Positions 23,286-34,192 of a stretch of 64,000 bases of DNA are shown in pieces (positions within the stretch are counted from its first letter, which is position 1; each line of letters begins with the position of its first letter). The notes under the pieces were generated by a model that was not told the origin of the DNA, ran no database searches, and saw only the letters and a list, made by a program, of their open reading frames with translations. Made by a program: the position numbers and the translations under genes. This DNA is from Luidia sarsii (lineage: Eukaryota; Echinodermata; Asteroidea; Paxillosida; Luidiidae), in contig OX465120.1 of the NCBI GenBank assembly GCA_949987565.1, forward strand, positions 11,393,080-11,457,079. Reading direction: 5' to 3'.

Positions 23286-23680
23286 AGTGGCAGAAATTCA
23301 TTTCAGTAATGGCAGAAATAAAAGACAGATGACGAGAATCTTACAGAATATTATGAAAATCCCCAAATGTTCTGTAGTCTGTGCATGTACTGTACTACTA
23401 CACTATCTACAGTAATGTACTTTCTTCTGATAATGCCAGGTCATTAAAACCAGTTCCATCTCTGCAACTGTTTCCAAGAACTACTGCGGCGCTCATTCTG
23501 CACGATTAGAAACCCCGTCTCTTGCATGCAATTTGATTCACATTACTCTCCCAACAGTGGACCCTTCACATCTTCAATCTCCCATTCAGCTCAGCTGAGG
23601 AGATAATTAGCAAACAAGTAATGGAAAATTAGGCAACTTGCTAAGTGGCCACACTTGAATTAAAGCATGTTTCTCCTGAG
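23286..23680. other. No gene seen
   Basis: Unique-looking sequence without recognised features. Confidence 0.5.
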
Positions 23681-24340
23681 ATACTGTACAATGTATGTGC
23701 ACTGTGTGTAGACTAAACATGCAGGTTTCTGCTTCATAGAATACTAATAATAGTTACCATATACATGTAAATGGTACCCACACACATGTACATGTACGTG
23801 TATGTATACCGGTACAGTGTACATGTACATGATGTACATGTACATGTACATGTATGTATACTGTACAGTGTACGGTACAATTGTTTACATGTAACATGTG
23901 TACATGTGTACATGTGTGCATACATGTACATGTGTACATGTACATGTGCAAATGTACACACATGTACATGTGTACATGTGTGCATATGTACCGGTACATG
24001 TGTACATGTACATACTGTATACTTACAGTATAGTGGTATACAGAGGATCACAGTCATACTCAAGGCCAAATACATGCATGTACAGTACTTGATGTACCCA
24101 TAAATGTACCGGTATTGTGTACCAAATACATGTTTCTCTGTGTTGTATACATACATGTATTGTGACAAAATACTCATACTGTACTCCTACTCATTGTCAG
24201 ATCTTACATGTACCGTACATGTACCTATTTTTACTTGAGAAAAATACTCATACTCATACTCATAGTCATACTCCTGGCCATGTACATGTACCAGGTACAT
24301 TTGTATACAATGTACATGTACAATGTACAGTTCTGTACAG
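23681..24340. repeat. GTAC-type repeat clusters plus ACTCAT pentamer/hexamer run
   Basis: TACATGTG-rich block at 23780-24010. A short CTCATA run at 24240-24275, then TACATG at 24280-24335. Confidence 0.85.
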
Positions 24341-24990
24341 TCATGTAAAGGGACTTGAACTTGCACTAATGGCACACAAATCAACAATAAAACTCCCCAA
24401 ATGTCATTAGTGTACTTAGTGTGTGTACACGTACTATCACTGCTCACACTCATGGCCAAGTGTATGAATACAGTACTCATTTGGAGAAAAATCATTTGGA
24501 AAAAAATAAATAACTTGTGGTGCTACATGTACATTGTAAGTTGCTAACTCAACATTTGGTAAATTATCCCAAAATGAATAGGCCCTACTTGTACATTATC
24601 TACATGTACATGTACAGTATATGTAAAGTAAACCGATATCCCATATCATAACCAAAACAAACCAATACATGTACAGGTATGCAGATTCGAAAGTGGTATT
24701 CAGAGGAGTAACAAGATTAATTTTTGGCGTGGGGACAGTAAATTGCCATCAATGCCAAACAGCAGCAAGGTCTAACGCCAACTGGCCCCTCCCCCTCCCC
24801 CCAAACCCAACCCCGCACGCTCACACGGTTAGCCAGGCATGCTCATTTGGGCTCTCTCATCAATAATGCAAATAAGCAACGACTAAATGACTGCCGATGG
24901 GACGTCTGGCGCCCACGAAAAAGGGAGAATATGACGGGGTACCTCAAGAAACAAAAGCACGGCGAATGAAAAAGGACTGGGAAACCATGC
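24341..24990. other. No gene seen
   Basis: Apart from a CCCCTCCCC patch near 24787 nothing is recognised. Confidence 0.5.
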
Positions 24991-25080
24991 ACACGAGTCA
25001 GAATACAGCAAAAAACACAAGTAATACGATTTCCACAAAGGATTACAGGTAAATAACAAGCTTGAATTAGAAGTATACAG

Positions 25081-25295
25081 TTGATCGAAGAACTGCCACA
25101 GAGCGCAAAAGCGAACGAAAACCTTCCGGAAACTCGAAGAGTTCGGACAACACGTCCGTTCGTAATGGCGCTAAGGAAAAAGAGGAAGATCATGGCGGCT
25201 ATGCCGCTAGGCATCATGGGAGATGAGGGCGCACTACCAGTTGATCAAGAATTTAGCGAATGGCATAATAGTCTAGGGAAATATGCAACTCGTAT
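25081..25295 (+). other. Possible promoter/first exon (weak)
   Basis: Unusually rich in CpG and coding-like for this window. It holds an ETS-like TTCCGG near 25124, two ATGGCG starts (25164 and 25193, the second ATCATGGCGGC near YY1-like context) and an open frame. From the second start it reads MAAMPLGIMGDEGALPVD, continuing to a possible donor ATG|GTAATC at about 25298. No homology is recognised. This could be chance, and downstream sequence soon runs into a repeat. Confidence 0.2.
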
Positions 25296-25349
25296 GGTAA
25301 TCTGGGTAGGAGAAGGCAGTAGACTGTTGAATTTTTTTTGGGGGGGGGG

Positions 25350-25402
25350 CAAAGAAAATTTGACTGAACCAGGACTTGAACCTGAGATCTCTGGCTTAAC
25401 AT
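25350..25402 (-). repeat. Possible SINE scrap (B box half)
   Basis: The minus strand gives GGTTCAAGTCCTGGTTCAGTC, a B-box-like sequence as in the tRNA-derived SINE, without a recognisable A box. Confidence 0.4.
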
Positions 25403-25770
25403 TAAGGCCCGATACAACATTGGGAAGATCGGAAAACATTGATGTCCACAGATTCCTTCTAATTTACACAGGTTGTGCATGGTTATGATAGAATCCTCAT
25501 GTTGAAATCTTATGGTCTGGGATGCTGTACTTCTTAAGAAATCTTCACTCAAACATCAACAAATAGTTTATTACTCAAGAGTAATAAACTACACTGTATT
25601 TCTTACACTACAGGCTGGTGCGAAAACCATGACGGTTTTTTGCCTTGTTTTACTTTCTCAAATTACCATTTGAGCTAAAACCTTCGCAGGATTTCTATTT
25701 TGGAATGTTGAATGGTTTAACGCACAAACTGTGCCAATCGTTTGACCTTTGCCAATGTTGTATTTACGTA
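25403..25770 (+). repeat. Dispersed repeat family R2, copy 1
   Basis: Matches 31295-31930. Shared blocks include CATTGGGAAGATCGGAAAACAT, AATCCTCATGTTGAAAT, GGTCTGGGATGCT and, further on, GACCTTTGCCAATGTTG. No terminal structure or coding sequence is seen; class unknown. Confidence 0.75.
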
Positions 25771-26169
25771 CACGTACACATTGTAAAAGTGTATAGGAAA
25801 ATACAACTTTTCAGGCCAACTCTGGTGACTTTAAATGGTTCAGTGAGCCATGCGTCGCGCCATACGCTTGTTCCCTCAGCCAGGAATAACATTAGAGAGA
25901 TCTCCGACAGCAGGTCTGAATACTCTGGTCCACTGATGGTCTAAACCACGCTGACAGGAGGTTATTGGGTTGAGGGGGGGGGAGGAAGGTGAGGGGCCTA
26001 ATACCTGCTTCCTCGGGGGGGTTTTGTCGGGGCGACACTTATTTTATGAAAATTGGTCAGGTGGAAGGGAAGGAATTCCCTGCAGAGTGGGAATCGCATT
26101 TAAAGATGACGGCAGTCAAAAAAAGTGCGCAGGGAAATTATGGGGAAAAGGTTTAGAAAAGCTTTACTG

Positions 26170-26515
26170 TTTGCAGGCATACCGGTACATGTACATACTG
26201 TACATGTACATGTACTGTAGTTACAATAAGCACATAATGTACTGTACATGTACAGCATGTACATGTACACAATATAGTACATGTACATGTGTACATGTAC
26301 ATGTGTACACTGTACATGTACATGTGTACACTGCACATGTACATGTGTACACTGTACATGTACATGTACAGTTTTGTACAATGTACACATGTACATGTAC
26401 ATGTGTACATGTACATGTGTACATTGTACATGTAAATGTACATGTACAGTTTTGTACAATGTACACTGTACATGTACAGTGCAGTACATGAATAATGTTC
26501 CATACACTGTACATG
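26170..26515. repeat. GTAC-type repeat block
   Basis: TACATGTG and TACATG array. A segment containing GTACAGTTTTGTACAATGTACAC occurs twice (near 26368 and 26447). Confidence 0.95.
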
Positions 26516-26724
26516 TAATGTTTACTGCAAGCTTTGGATTGGCAAATGGACTGTCTTTGACCTTACAACCACAGAGTGACCCCTACTCAGGTCAAATGAG
26601 GTCAAACACACTAGGCCCCATTCTCAGCTTATCATACTGAAATCATCCACACTGCAAGTCTCCTGCTTGACATCCGGCTGCTTGGTATGGTATCTCTCAT
26701 GGAGGCACTGTCAAGCAATCTGAC

Positions 26725-27890
26725 ACCTCCACTCTGTCTCTCTGTATCTTTCTGTTTCTGACTCTCTCACTACTCTGCATGTCTGTCTGTCTATGTATGT
26801 ACATGTAATTTCTCTGTCTCTCTATCTGTTCTCTTCTCTCCATCTGTGTCTGTCTCCCTGTCTCTCTTTTAATTTGCGTCTAGCTCCGTCTCCCTGTCTC
26901 TGTCTGTCTCCGACTCTGTCTTTCTGTCTCTTCCTCTTTTTTTCCCTGTCTCTATATGTCTGTCACTGTACATGTATCTCTGTCTCTGTTTCTCTGTCTC
27001 TCTGTCTCTCTGTCTCCCTGTCTCTCTGTCTCTCTGTCTCTCTGTCTCTCTGTCTATGTCTCTCTGTCTCTATATGTCTGTCACTGTATATATCTGTCTG
27101 TCCCTGTCCTGTCTCTATGTCTCTGTCTCCCTGTCTCCCTGTCTCTCTGTCTCCCTGTCTCCCCGTCTCTCTGTCTCCCTGTCTCCCTGTCTCCCTGTCT
27201 CCCTGTCTCCCTGTCTCTCTGTCTCTCTGTCTCTCTGTCTCTCTGTCACTTTTGTCATTTGTCACCAATTATAAAATTAGTAAATTACCTTGTGGTTCAA
27301 TTACTATTGTGTTCAATTCATATTGATCTTTTTTTCTTTAGTTGTAAATAAAGTTCTTTTGCAAAATCAAAATCTGTCTTCCTGTCTCTCTATTTATCTG
27401 CATCTGTATCGCTGTCTCTGTCTGTGTCTCAGTCTGTCTCTAAGTCTTTTTTTCCTGTCTACTAGCTCTGTCTCTTTGTCTCTGTCTCTCTCTCTGTATC
27501 CCTGTCTGTCTCCTTGTCACCTTGTCTCACTGTCTCTCTGTCTCCCCGTCTCTGTCTGTCTCTCTGTCTCCCTGTCTCCCTCTCTCTCTGTCTCCCTGTC
27601 TCCCTGTCTGTCTCCATGTCTCCCTGTCTGTCTCTCTGTTCCCATGTCTCCCTGTCTCTCTGTCTCTCTGTCTCCCTGTCTCCCTGTCTGTCTCCATGTC
27701 TCTCTGTCTCCCTGTCTCTCTGTCTGTCTCTCTGTCTCCCTGTCTCCCTGTCTGTCTCCATGTCTCCCTGTCTCTCTGTCTCTCTGTCTCCCTGTCTCCC
27801 TGTCTGTCTCCATGTCTCCCTGTCTCTCTGTCTCCCTGTCTCCCTGTCTCTCTGTCTGTCTCTCTGTCTCTCTGTCTCCCTGTCTCTGGA
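26725..27890. repeat. CTGTCT minisatellite, two blocks
   Basis: Blocks 26730-27250 and 27370-27890 of CTGTCTCC/CTGTCTCT units, split by about 120 bp of AT-rich sequence. All three + frames are open as Ser-Leu-Cys-Pro repeats; this is not coding. Confidence 0.95.
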
Positions 27891-28204
27891 AGAAATGATT
27901 TGATTACGGTTCTTTTTAATCTGCCAATGATGTACTGCATCTCAGTCATTTCATCAAGATTGGCTCTCTTGATGCTGCTGGGTGATTTCAGAAGCCAGAG
28001 TTTGTACATCTGCCCAGTCCCCAGACTGGCTCTCAGTCTCTCTCCGCCCTCTCTCCGCCACACCCTTCCCACCTTAGGGGTAAGTAAACATGATCACAGA
28101 TGCATGAGAGGCTGGCCAACCTCCCGCGTCCCTCTTCCTTTTGATGTGGGCGGGGGATGGTCCCTCCCTCCCTCCTTCCTCCAAACTCCTCTTCCACAGA
28201 GCAG
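27891..28204. other. Unique spacer between mirrored minisatellites
   Basis: About 310 bp of non-repetitive sequence between a pyrimidine and a purine block. No gene recognised. Confidence 0.6.
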
Positions 28205-28740
28205 AAAATAGAGGGAGAAAGACAGAGAGACAGAGAGACAGAGAACCAGTAAGACGGTGAGACAGACACAGAGACATAAATAGACAGAGACAGAGACACG
28301 GAGACAGAGAAAGACAGAGAAAGACAGAGAGAGACAGTAAGACAGACAGAGAGAGACAGTAAGAAAGAGAGACAGAGACACAGATATATAGATAGACATA
28401 GAGACAGAGACACAAAGACAGAGAAAAACAGAGAAAGACAGAGAGAGACAGTAAGACAGACAGAGAGAGACAGTAAGAAAGAGAGACAGAGACACAAATA
28501 CACAGACACAGACACAGAGACAGAGAGAGACAGAGAACCAGAGACAGAGAAAGATGGAGAGAGACAGTAAGACAGAGAGAAAGAGACAGACACAGATAGA
28601 CATAGATACAGAGACACAGAGAGACAGTAAGACAGACAGACAGACAGACAGTAAGACAGAGAGACAGAGAGACAGTAAGACAGAGAGAAAGAGAGACACA
28701 GAGACACAGAGACACAGAGACACAGAGACAGAGACAGTGC
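28205..28740. repeat. AGACAG purine minisatellite
   Basis: GACAGAGA/AGACAGT units, the reverse-complement class of 26.7-27.9 kb. Internal unit GACAGTAAGACAGACAGAGAG recurs. Confidence 0.95.
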
Positions 28741-29099
28741 AAACATCCCAGGCAATCTTTCTCCTGGTTATTTACCCGAGTACCTGACCCACATAGGTGT
28801 TTTTACCGGCCAACTTCTGCCCAGGTAGAATTCTTGTAGACAGTTTTGTGGGAGACAAAAAGTCCAGTGCGAACAGTTTGTTGGAGTAAAGCGTAAAGCT
28901 TGGTAAAGTGTACACATGCAGTCCCCAAACAATCCCACAAGACCTCATGAGGTAAAATTGCCCAGCTTCACCGGTACATTTACCAGAGTCAAAAGTGCAA
29001 GTGCAGATGCCGGTTAAATTTGCCCAATTTTTTTTTCATCTGTCCATTGGCTCGGTTGAATCCTTGTGGGGGGGGGGGGAGTCCAATGTGGACACGGCT
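28741..29099. other. No gene seen
   Basis: Unremarkable sequence with a G9-10 run near 29069. Confidence 0.5.
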
Positions 29100-29269
29100 T
29101 CAGACCGAAAGAGTCGCAGACAGAGAGATGACAGAGTGAGATAGAGAGACTGAATGAGACAGACACAGCGAGAGAGGAGGAAGCGGAAACACTGAGACAG
29201 AGAAAGACAGGGAGATACAGAGAGACATATGTAGACGCAGGAAGACACAGACATGCACAGACAGACTAC

Positions 29270-29875
29270 CAGAGAAGCGGACAGATAGACAGACACACTG
29301 ACAAAGAAACAGACTGACAGACAGACTGGCAGAGAAGCGGACAGATAGACAGACACACTGACAGAGAAACAGACTGACAGACAGACTGGCAGAGAAGCGG
29401 ACAGATAGACAGACACACTGACAGAGAAACAGACTGACAGACAAACTGGCAGAGAAGCGGACAGATAGACAGACACACTGACAGAGAAACAGACTGACAG
29501 ACAGACTGGCAGAGAAGCGGACAGATAGACAGACACACTGACAGAGAAACAGACTGACAGACAAACTGGCAGAGAAGCGGACAGATAGACAGACACACTG
29601 ACAGAGAAACAGACTGACAGACAGACTGGCAGAGAAGCGGACAGATAGACAGACACACTGACAGAGAAACAGACTGACAGACAGACTGGCAGAGAAGCGG
29701 ACAGATAGACAGACACACTGACAGAGAAACAGACTGACAGACAAACTGGCAGAGAAGCGGACAGATAGACAGACACACTGACAGAGAAACAGACTGACAG
29801 ACAGACTGGCAGAGAAGCGGACAGATAGACAGACACACTGACAGAGAAACAGACTGACAGACAGACTGGCAGAGC

Positions 29876-29876
<1 letters not shown>
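29270..29876. repeat. Perfect 60-bp minisatellite, ten copies
   Basis: The unit is exactly 60 bp (contains GAGAAGCGGACAGATAGACA and CACACTGACAGAGAAACAG) with almost no differences except a GACAGACTGG/GACAAACTGG variant. Copies read G,G,A,G,A,G,G,A,G,G at that site. Because 60 is divisible by 3 the minus strand is open in three frames with a 20-residue repeat; this is an artefact. Degenerate AGACAG lead-in from 29100. Confidence 0.97.

Positions 29877-29878
<2 letters not shown>

Positions 29879-29927
<49 letters not shown>
29879..29927. repeat. (AC)n microsatellite
   Basis: About 24 AC dinucleotides directly abutting the 60-bp array. Confidence 0.97.
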
Positions 29928-29932
<5 letters not shown>

Positions 29933-30489
29933 GGAAGCCTTTTCACTGTCTGACAAAAATGGACTTCACACCGTTAGGAAATCCCTCCTTTCAACAATTT
30001 GGTGGGAGAAAAAAAAAAAACCTGCCAGAGGCTGGCTGACATTTCCGAGAACATTACGCAGACGAGACTTGTGGAGGGATAGGACAGGGGTAGGGGTGGG
30101 GGTGGAGGGGGGGGGGTTAGTGAGTTGGCTAGTTGGTCTGGAAGAGGGAAGGGCTTCTTCTCATCTCAGTGAGGGCTTATCCATTTACGTCAGTCAGCCA
30201 GTCGCTGGAATTTAAAGTGACATGGCAGAGGGGGCGACGGTTTCATGCTCAAGAGGAGAGATATCCGGCAATGGATGTGGCAGGTTTTTTTACTTTTACG
30301 TGGGGCGGATTTGTTTGCCTTCGTACAGATGAAGAGTGTATCACAATCCAATGCAATCAATCTCATTATTAATTGAAGCTATCCGGTTTTGGAGAAAAAA
30401 ATCCCAAAATCAATTTCAAATCCACCAATTTTTTTTTTTGATTTTTTTTTTTGATTTTTAGATTTTTCATTATTAAAATCTGTAGTTTG
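29928..30489. other. No gene seen
   Basis: G-rich run near 30095-30117 and TTTTGATT repeats near 30430-30460. No gene recognised. Confidence 0.5.
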
Positions 30490-30640
30490 GAAGAAATGGC
30501 AAGGAAAACTTTGACAGGATTAAGATTTGAACAAGAAAACATCTGGTTTTGCGTACTTGCACTCTGACCTGTATTATCCAGCCCTTAGATGTGGACCTGC
30601 ACAAAATTAATAGTCATCTAGTCATAGCCAGGGTGGTGGT
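30490..30640 (-). mobile_element. tRNA-derived SINE, copy B (diverged)
   Basis: The minus strand has TAAGGGCTGGATAATACAGG (A-box region) and GTTCAAATCTTAATCC (B-box region, 30518-30533), then GTTTTCCTTGCCATTTC as in the SINE body. Confidence 0.65.
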
Positions 30641-30820
30641 GCAGATTGCAACATTTTGCCCAGGTACGGGTAGGTACTGTAAGCAGTGTAAGAGGATGAA
30701 TTGGTGAGAATACGTGTAATTGAAGGGGGGTTTGCCCTACGTACATGTAGTTAGAACTGCACATGAAGTGCCTTGATCAATTGCCTGCCGATAACATTCA
30801 AACCCAGTACTCCTCCTTCC

Positions 30821-31106
30821 TGGTGCTGTACATGTACATGTACTTTACCAGTAGGCCTACTTTGATATGAATACATGATTTTGAACATTGCACCTGCAAT
30901 GCACAGATTTGAATCTGCCCCATGACCTTGCCCAGCTCAACGATCAGGTGATAAGTTGATAATGACATTTTCGTTATCAACTTATCACATGATCATTGAG
31001 CTGGGCAAGGTCATGTGACAGATTCAAAACTGTGCATAGCAGGTGCAATGTTCAAAATCATGTATTCATATCAAAGTAGGCCTACTGGTACATGTAAAGT
31101 ACAGTA
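30821..31106. repeat. Large fold-back (inverted repeat)
   Basis: Arms of about 125-135 bp around a centre near 30968. The arms include CCAGTAGGCCTACTTTGATA, CATGATTTTGAACATTGCACC and CATGACCTTGCCCAGCTCAA and their reverse complements. Identity is about 90% by eye. The arms differ by (CATGTA)2 at 30831-30842 on the left and CATGTA at 31091-31096 on the right. Both are at TA sites where the other arm has none. Confidence 0.9.
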
Positions 31107-31294
31107 TTATAATCATCTCCTACGTGTAGCTGTATAGTACCATTCAGGTCAACACTGCCTACATGTACCTAGTGGCTACTGGCTAGTGGCTAGCACTTCC
31201 TAATGGCATGGCAACATCAATTTGGTGGCCTCATGTGCAAATCCCAATCTCTGTAGCGACTTCTCACTGCCTCCCCCCCCCCCCACTTTAAAGG

Positions 31295-31930
31295 CACAAT
31301 ACATGTATGCATTGGGAAGATCGGAAAACATCAATGTCCACAGATTGCCTTCTTATTTACACAGTTTGTAGATGGTCATGATATACATACATACATGTAA
31401 TCCTCATGTTGAAATATTACGGTCTGGGATGCTCTACTTTTCACGAAATCTTCACTCAAACACCGACAAATACGAGCATGTATGGTAGTTTTTATCACAT
31501 GATTCGTTGAATCATGGTTGAATACTACCCCACAAACAAACCAACAACTGTTTCAAATTGCATGTACATGTACATGTAGGGGCCTAACATGTACAGTACA
31601 TTGTAAACCTCACAGGTGTACATGTGCACACTTACTTACAACGTGCCATGTCTGTGGTGGTTACGATACAAATATCAGTCGTCCATAGTTGTTAAAAACT
31701 CATGAGAGCGCTATTTAAAAATCCAACCAAATGCTTTCATCTCTCACAGGTTGATGCAAAAAAGGTGACCTTTTTTGCCCTTTTCCCCTCGAGATCTCAG
31801 ATTTCTGTTTGATCTTAAACCTTCCCTGTGTAGTTTTTGGGGCCTAGGGTTGAGGGGTACTATGTTTAATTGTTTAACATACAATCTGAGGTAATCTTCA
31901 GACCTTTGCCAATGTTGAATTGGGCCTTTA
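31295..31930 (+). repeat. Dispersed repeat family R2, copy 2
   Basis: Aligns to 25403-25770 in two parts (31295-31475 and about 31740-31930), with an extra segment between them that includes TACATG units and unique sequence. A CATGTA hexamer at 31302-31307 is absent from copy 1. Confidence 0.7.
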
Positions 31931-32089
31931 CGCATGCACAAATCCAATGGAGACAACTTGGCATACATGTACATGTACTTCCCTTTGACTGATGGCCCTC
32001 ATCCGGCCTGCATAATCATCTGCATGTAATTGAGGTATATAGTCTGTCCCCTCCTCCATATTGGGTGTCTACTGAGTGGAGTAAGCTGT

Positions 32090-32560
32090 AGCACTAGTAC
32101 AAGTACAAGTACATGTATTGTACACATGTACAAACAGTACATGTACGTACACGTGTACAAACAGTACATGTACGTACATGTACATGTACGGTATGTACAT
32201 GTACATGTACAGTATATTGACAATGCATAGCAGCATCTGCACTGCTTGCGGCAATTTGAAATCCAAGCACAGGGGGGGTCTCTGCCATTTCACAAATTGG
32301 AAATCTCTGATGCACGGTACAAGTGGGCGTAGCTGGCTTAAGAACTTGTGACTCGGTCGCATTTCAGTCAATCAGGGAGAAGCCACACGTACACATGGGT
32401 GTCCAAAGGCTATCCCAAATGTCCATACACGTAAATGTATATTGTACACAGTGTACAGTATGTAAAGATATACTCCGCACGTATACATGTACGTACATGT
32501 ATGCAACGTGCAAAGTACAGGGGTGTATACATGTACACACTGTAGTGTACACTGTACATG
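32090..32560. repeat. GTAC-type repeat clusters
   Basis: Blocks 32095-32220 (contains a duplicated CAAACAGTACATGTACGTACA) and 32430-32560. Confidence 0.9.
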
Positions 32561-32804
32561 TCATGGTTTTCCCATAACGTGTTTTTTTTATACTGGCCAA
32601 CAGGACCAGTTACTTTAACTTATGAATATCTTGACGGTCCCCCAAGGTTTTGATTGGTCATCTTTAGCTGTTTCAGTCAATCCAAAACAGCTGCATGTAT
32701 GTATTGTTTTCGCTTGTGCTTTTTTGTCCTTATTCAGCCAAATCGTTCTGAACCCCTACTTTGGTACATGTACACATACAGTACATGTGTACACAATGTA
32801 CATG

Positions 32805-33140
32805 TAGTTTACTTTATCCTATCGACTTCAGATTTGGCACATTTAATTGTACAGGTACACGTATAATCCTTAGAAGCCTGGCCAAAGATGGTTATCCCGT
32901 CCTAGAAGAAATTCAAAATGATGACGCCATCTGGTGTTGAGTTGTGTAACTTTAAAGAGACAGTTTTGGCCCTACAGTTTTTGTACATGTATACCGACGC
33001 GATTTAGGTACTGGGTTCTTTATTACACCTAATTGATTTCAGACTTGAAACACTCTCAGTCAACCACCAAGAGATGGTCCTAGAAGAAACTAGATGCTGA
33101 TGCTGATCATTTCCGTCTTGAGGCGTGTGTTTATACATAT
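32805..33140 (+). repeat. Diverged ~210-bp direct duplication
   Basis: CTTTAT..TCGACTTCAGATTTG..GTCCTAGAAGAAATTC.AAATGATGACG is echoed from 33018 by TTTATTACACC..TGATTTCAGACTTG..GTCCTAGAAGAAACT.AGATGCTGATG. Class unknown. Confidence 0.55.
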
Positions 33141-33232
33141 ATGTATTTGTTTCTTTCAGAATTCATTTGCCTCTTTGTAAAAACACAAACGACATGTATA
33201 CCGGTATACATTTTCTGTATTGGAGATGGTGA

Positions 33233-33528
33233 GATGTAATAATAATAATAATAATAGTTTTATTTATAAAGCGCAAACAATTCCACATAATTATACATGA
33301 TCAAAGGCGCTAATTACTATATAAATTGGTGATATACAAAAATGTTGAAAACTGCAAATTACAAATTTATTCATTTACAATAAAAAGTGGAAACAATTAA
33401 AAGATATAAAAAGTAAAAAGTTGAACCAATGAAATAAAATAAAATGTTTGTATTTATATCTAAGAGCCATAGGCAATTCTAAAAAGGTGCGTTTTAAGAC
33501 GATTTTTGAAAATGTCTGATGATTGACT
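33233..33528 (-). pseudogene. LINE 3' end with ORF2 C-terminus
   Basis: Reads on the minus strand from a C-terminal peptide SSDIFKNRLKTHLFRIAYGS and stop (33460), through an AT-rich 3' UTR, to GCGCTTTATAAATAAAACTA and a (TTA)n tail at 33234-33259, the usual 3' tail of several non-LTR families. 5'-truncated; only about 20 codons of the reading frame remain. Upstream lies an ATCGT-type microsatellite (33535-33570). The UTR holds a 28-base segment (33328-33355) matching the PLE 3' end with one mismatch. Confidence 0.75.
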
Positions 33529-33570
33529 GGATCGTATCGATACGTATCGTATCGATCGTATCGTACACTG

Positions 33571-34192
33571 TACAATGTACGTGTAGTCGTGTACGTACCG
33601 TAAGTCAATGATAGCAGGAGATGAAGGTTCAAATCCTACTGTACCCAAGCTGCTTGTGATTCTTTCAGCAGGCTATCGGGCAAAGCACTGACATGACTGA
33701 GCAGTAAGCACACGGTGCTACCGTAAATACATGCACGGACATCAAATCAAATTGCAGCAGATCTCATGAGCTACATGTAACCTAAGTAGCAATAAACCAA
33801 CGGACCATGCAGAGAACATACATACAGTATGAGTGGGGAACCAGGGTCCGGGGGGCAATTACAGTCTTTGTAATTAACGCTCACTGTGTGGTGGAGACCG
33901 GCTAATCCATCATCTCTCCATCGTGCATGCCTGCCCGGTACCCTGCACAGCCTGCGAACCACAATACAGTACCTTTGATGTCGTACACACCGTACTGTAG
34001 AGTCACTCACTGCCATGTCAAGAAAGCAAGGAAGCTCAAAACAATTTGGAGGGCTGATGATTAGATCCTGATAGGACATTTGAAAATATGATTTCACGAA
34101 GTAACCATCAGGTCTCGTCTAAGGACAGAAGGACAGAAACAGTAAGGACAGGAAAAAAGAGAAATGTTTTGCCTTTAATTCACTTGCAATCC
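33571..34192. other. No gene seen
   Basis: A B-box-like GGTTCAAATCC at about 33627 has no partner A box. Otherwise nothing recognised. Confidence 0.45.

Noticed and set aside
29270..29876. CRISPR-like regular repeats
   Set aside because: No unique spacers, and the DNA is clearly eukaryotic.
29036..29956. 306-codon Cys/Val/Ser open frame on the minus strand
   Set aside because: 60-bp unit without stops, open in several frames; no start context or flanking gene structure.
33600..33725. Additional SINE
   Set aside because: Only a B-box-like word is present, with no A box or shared body.
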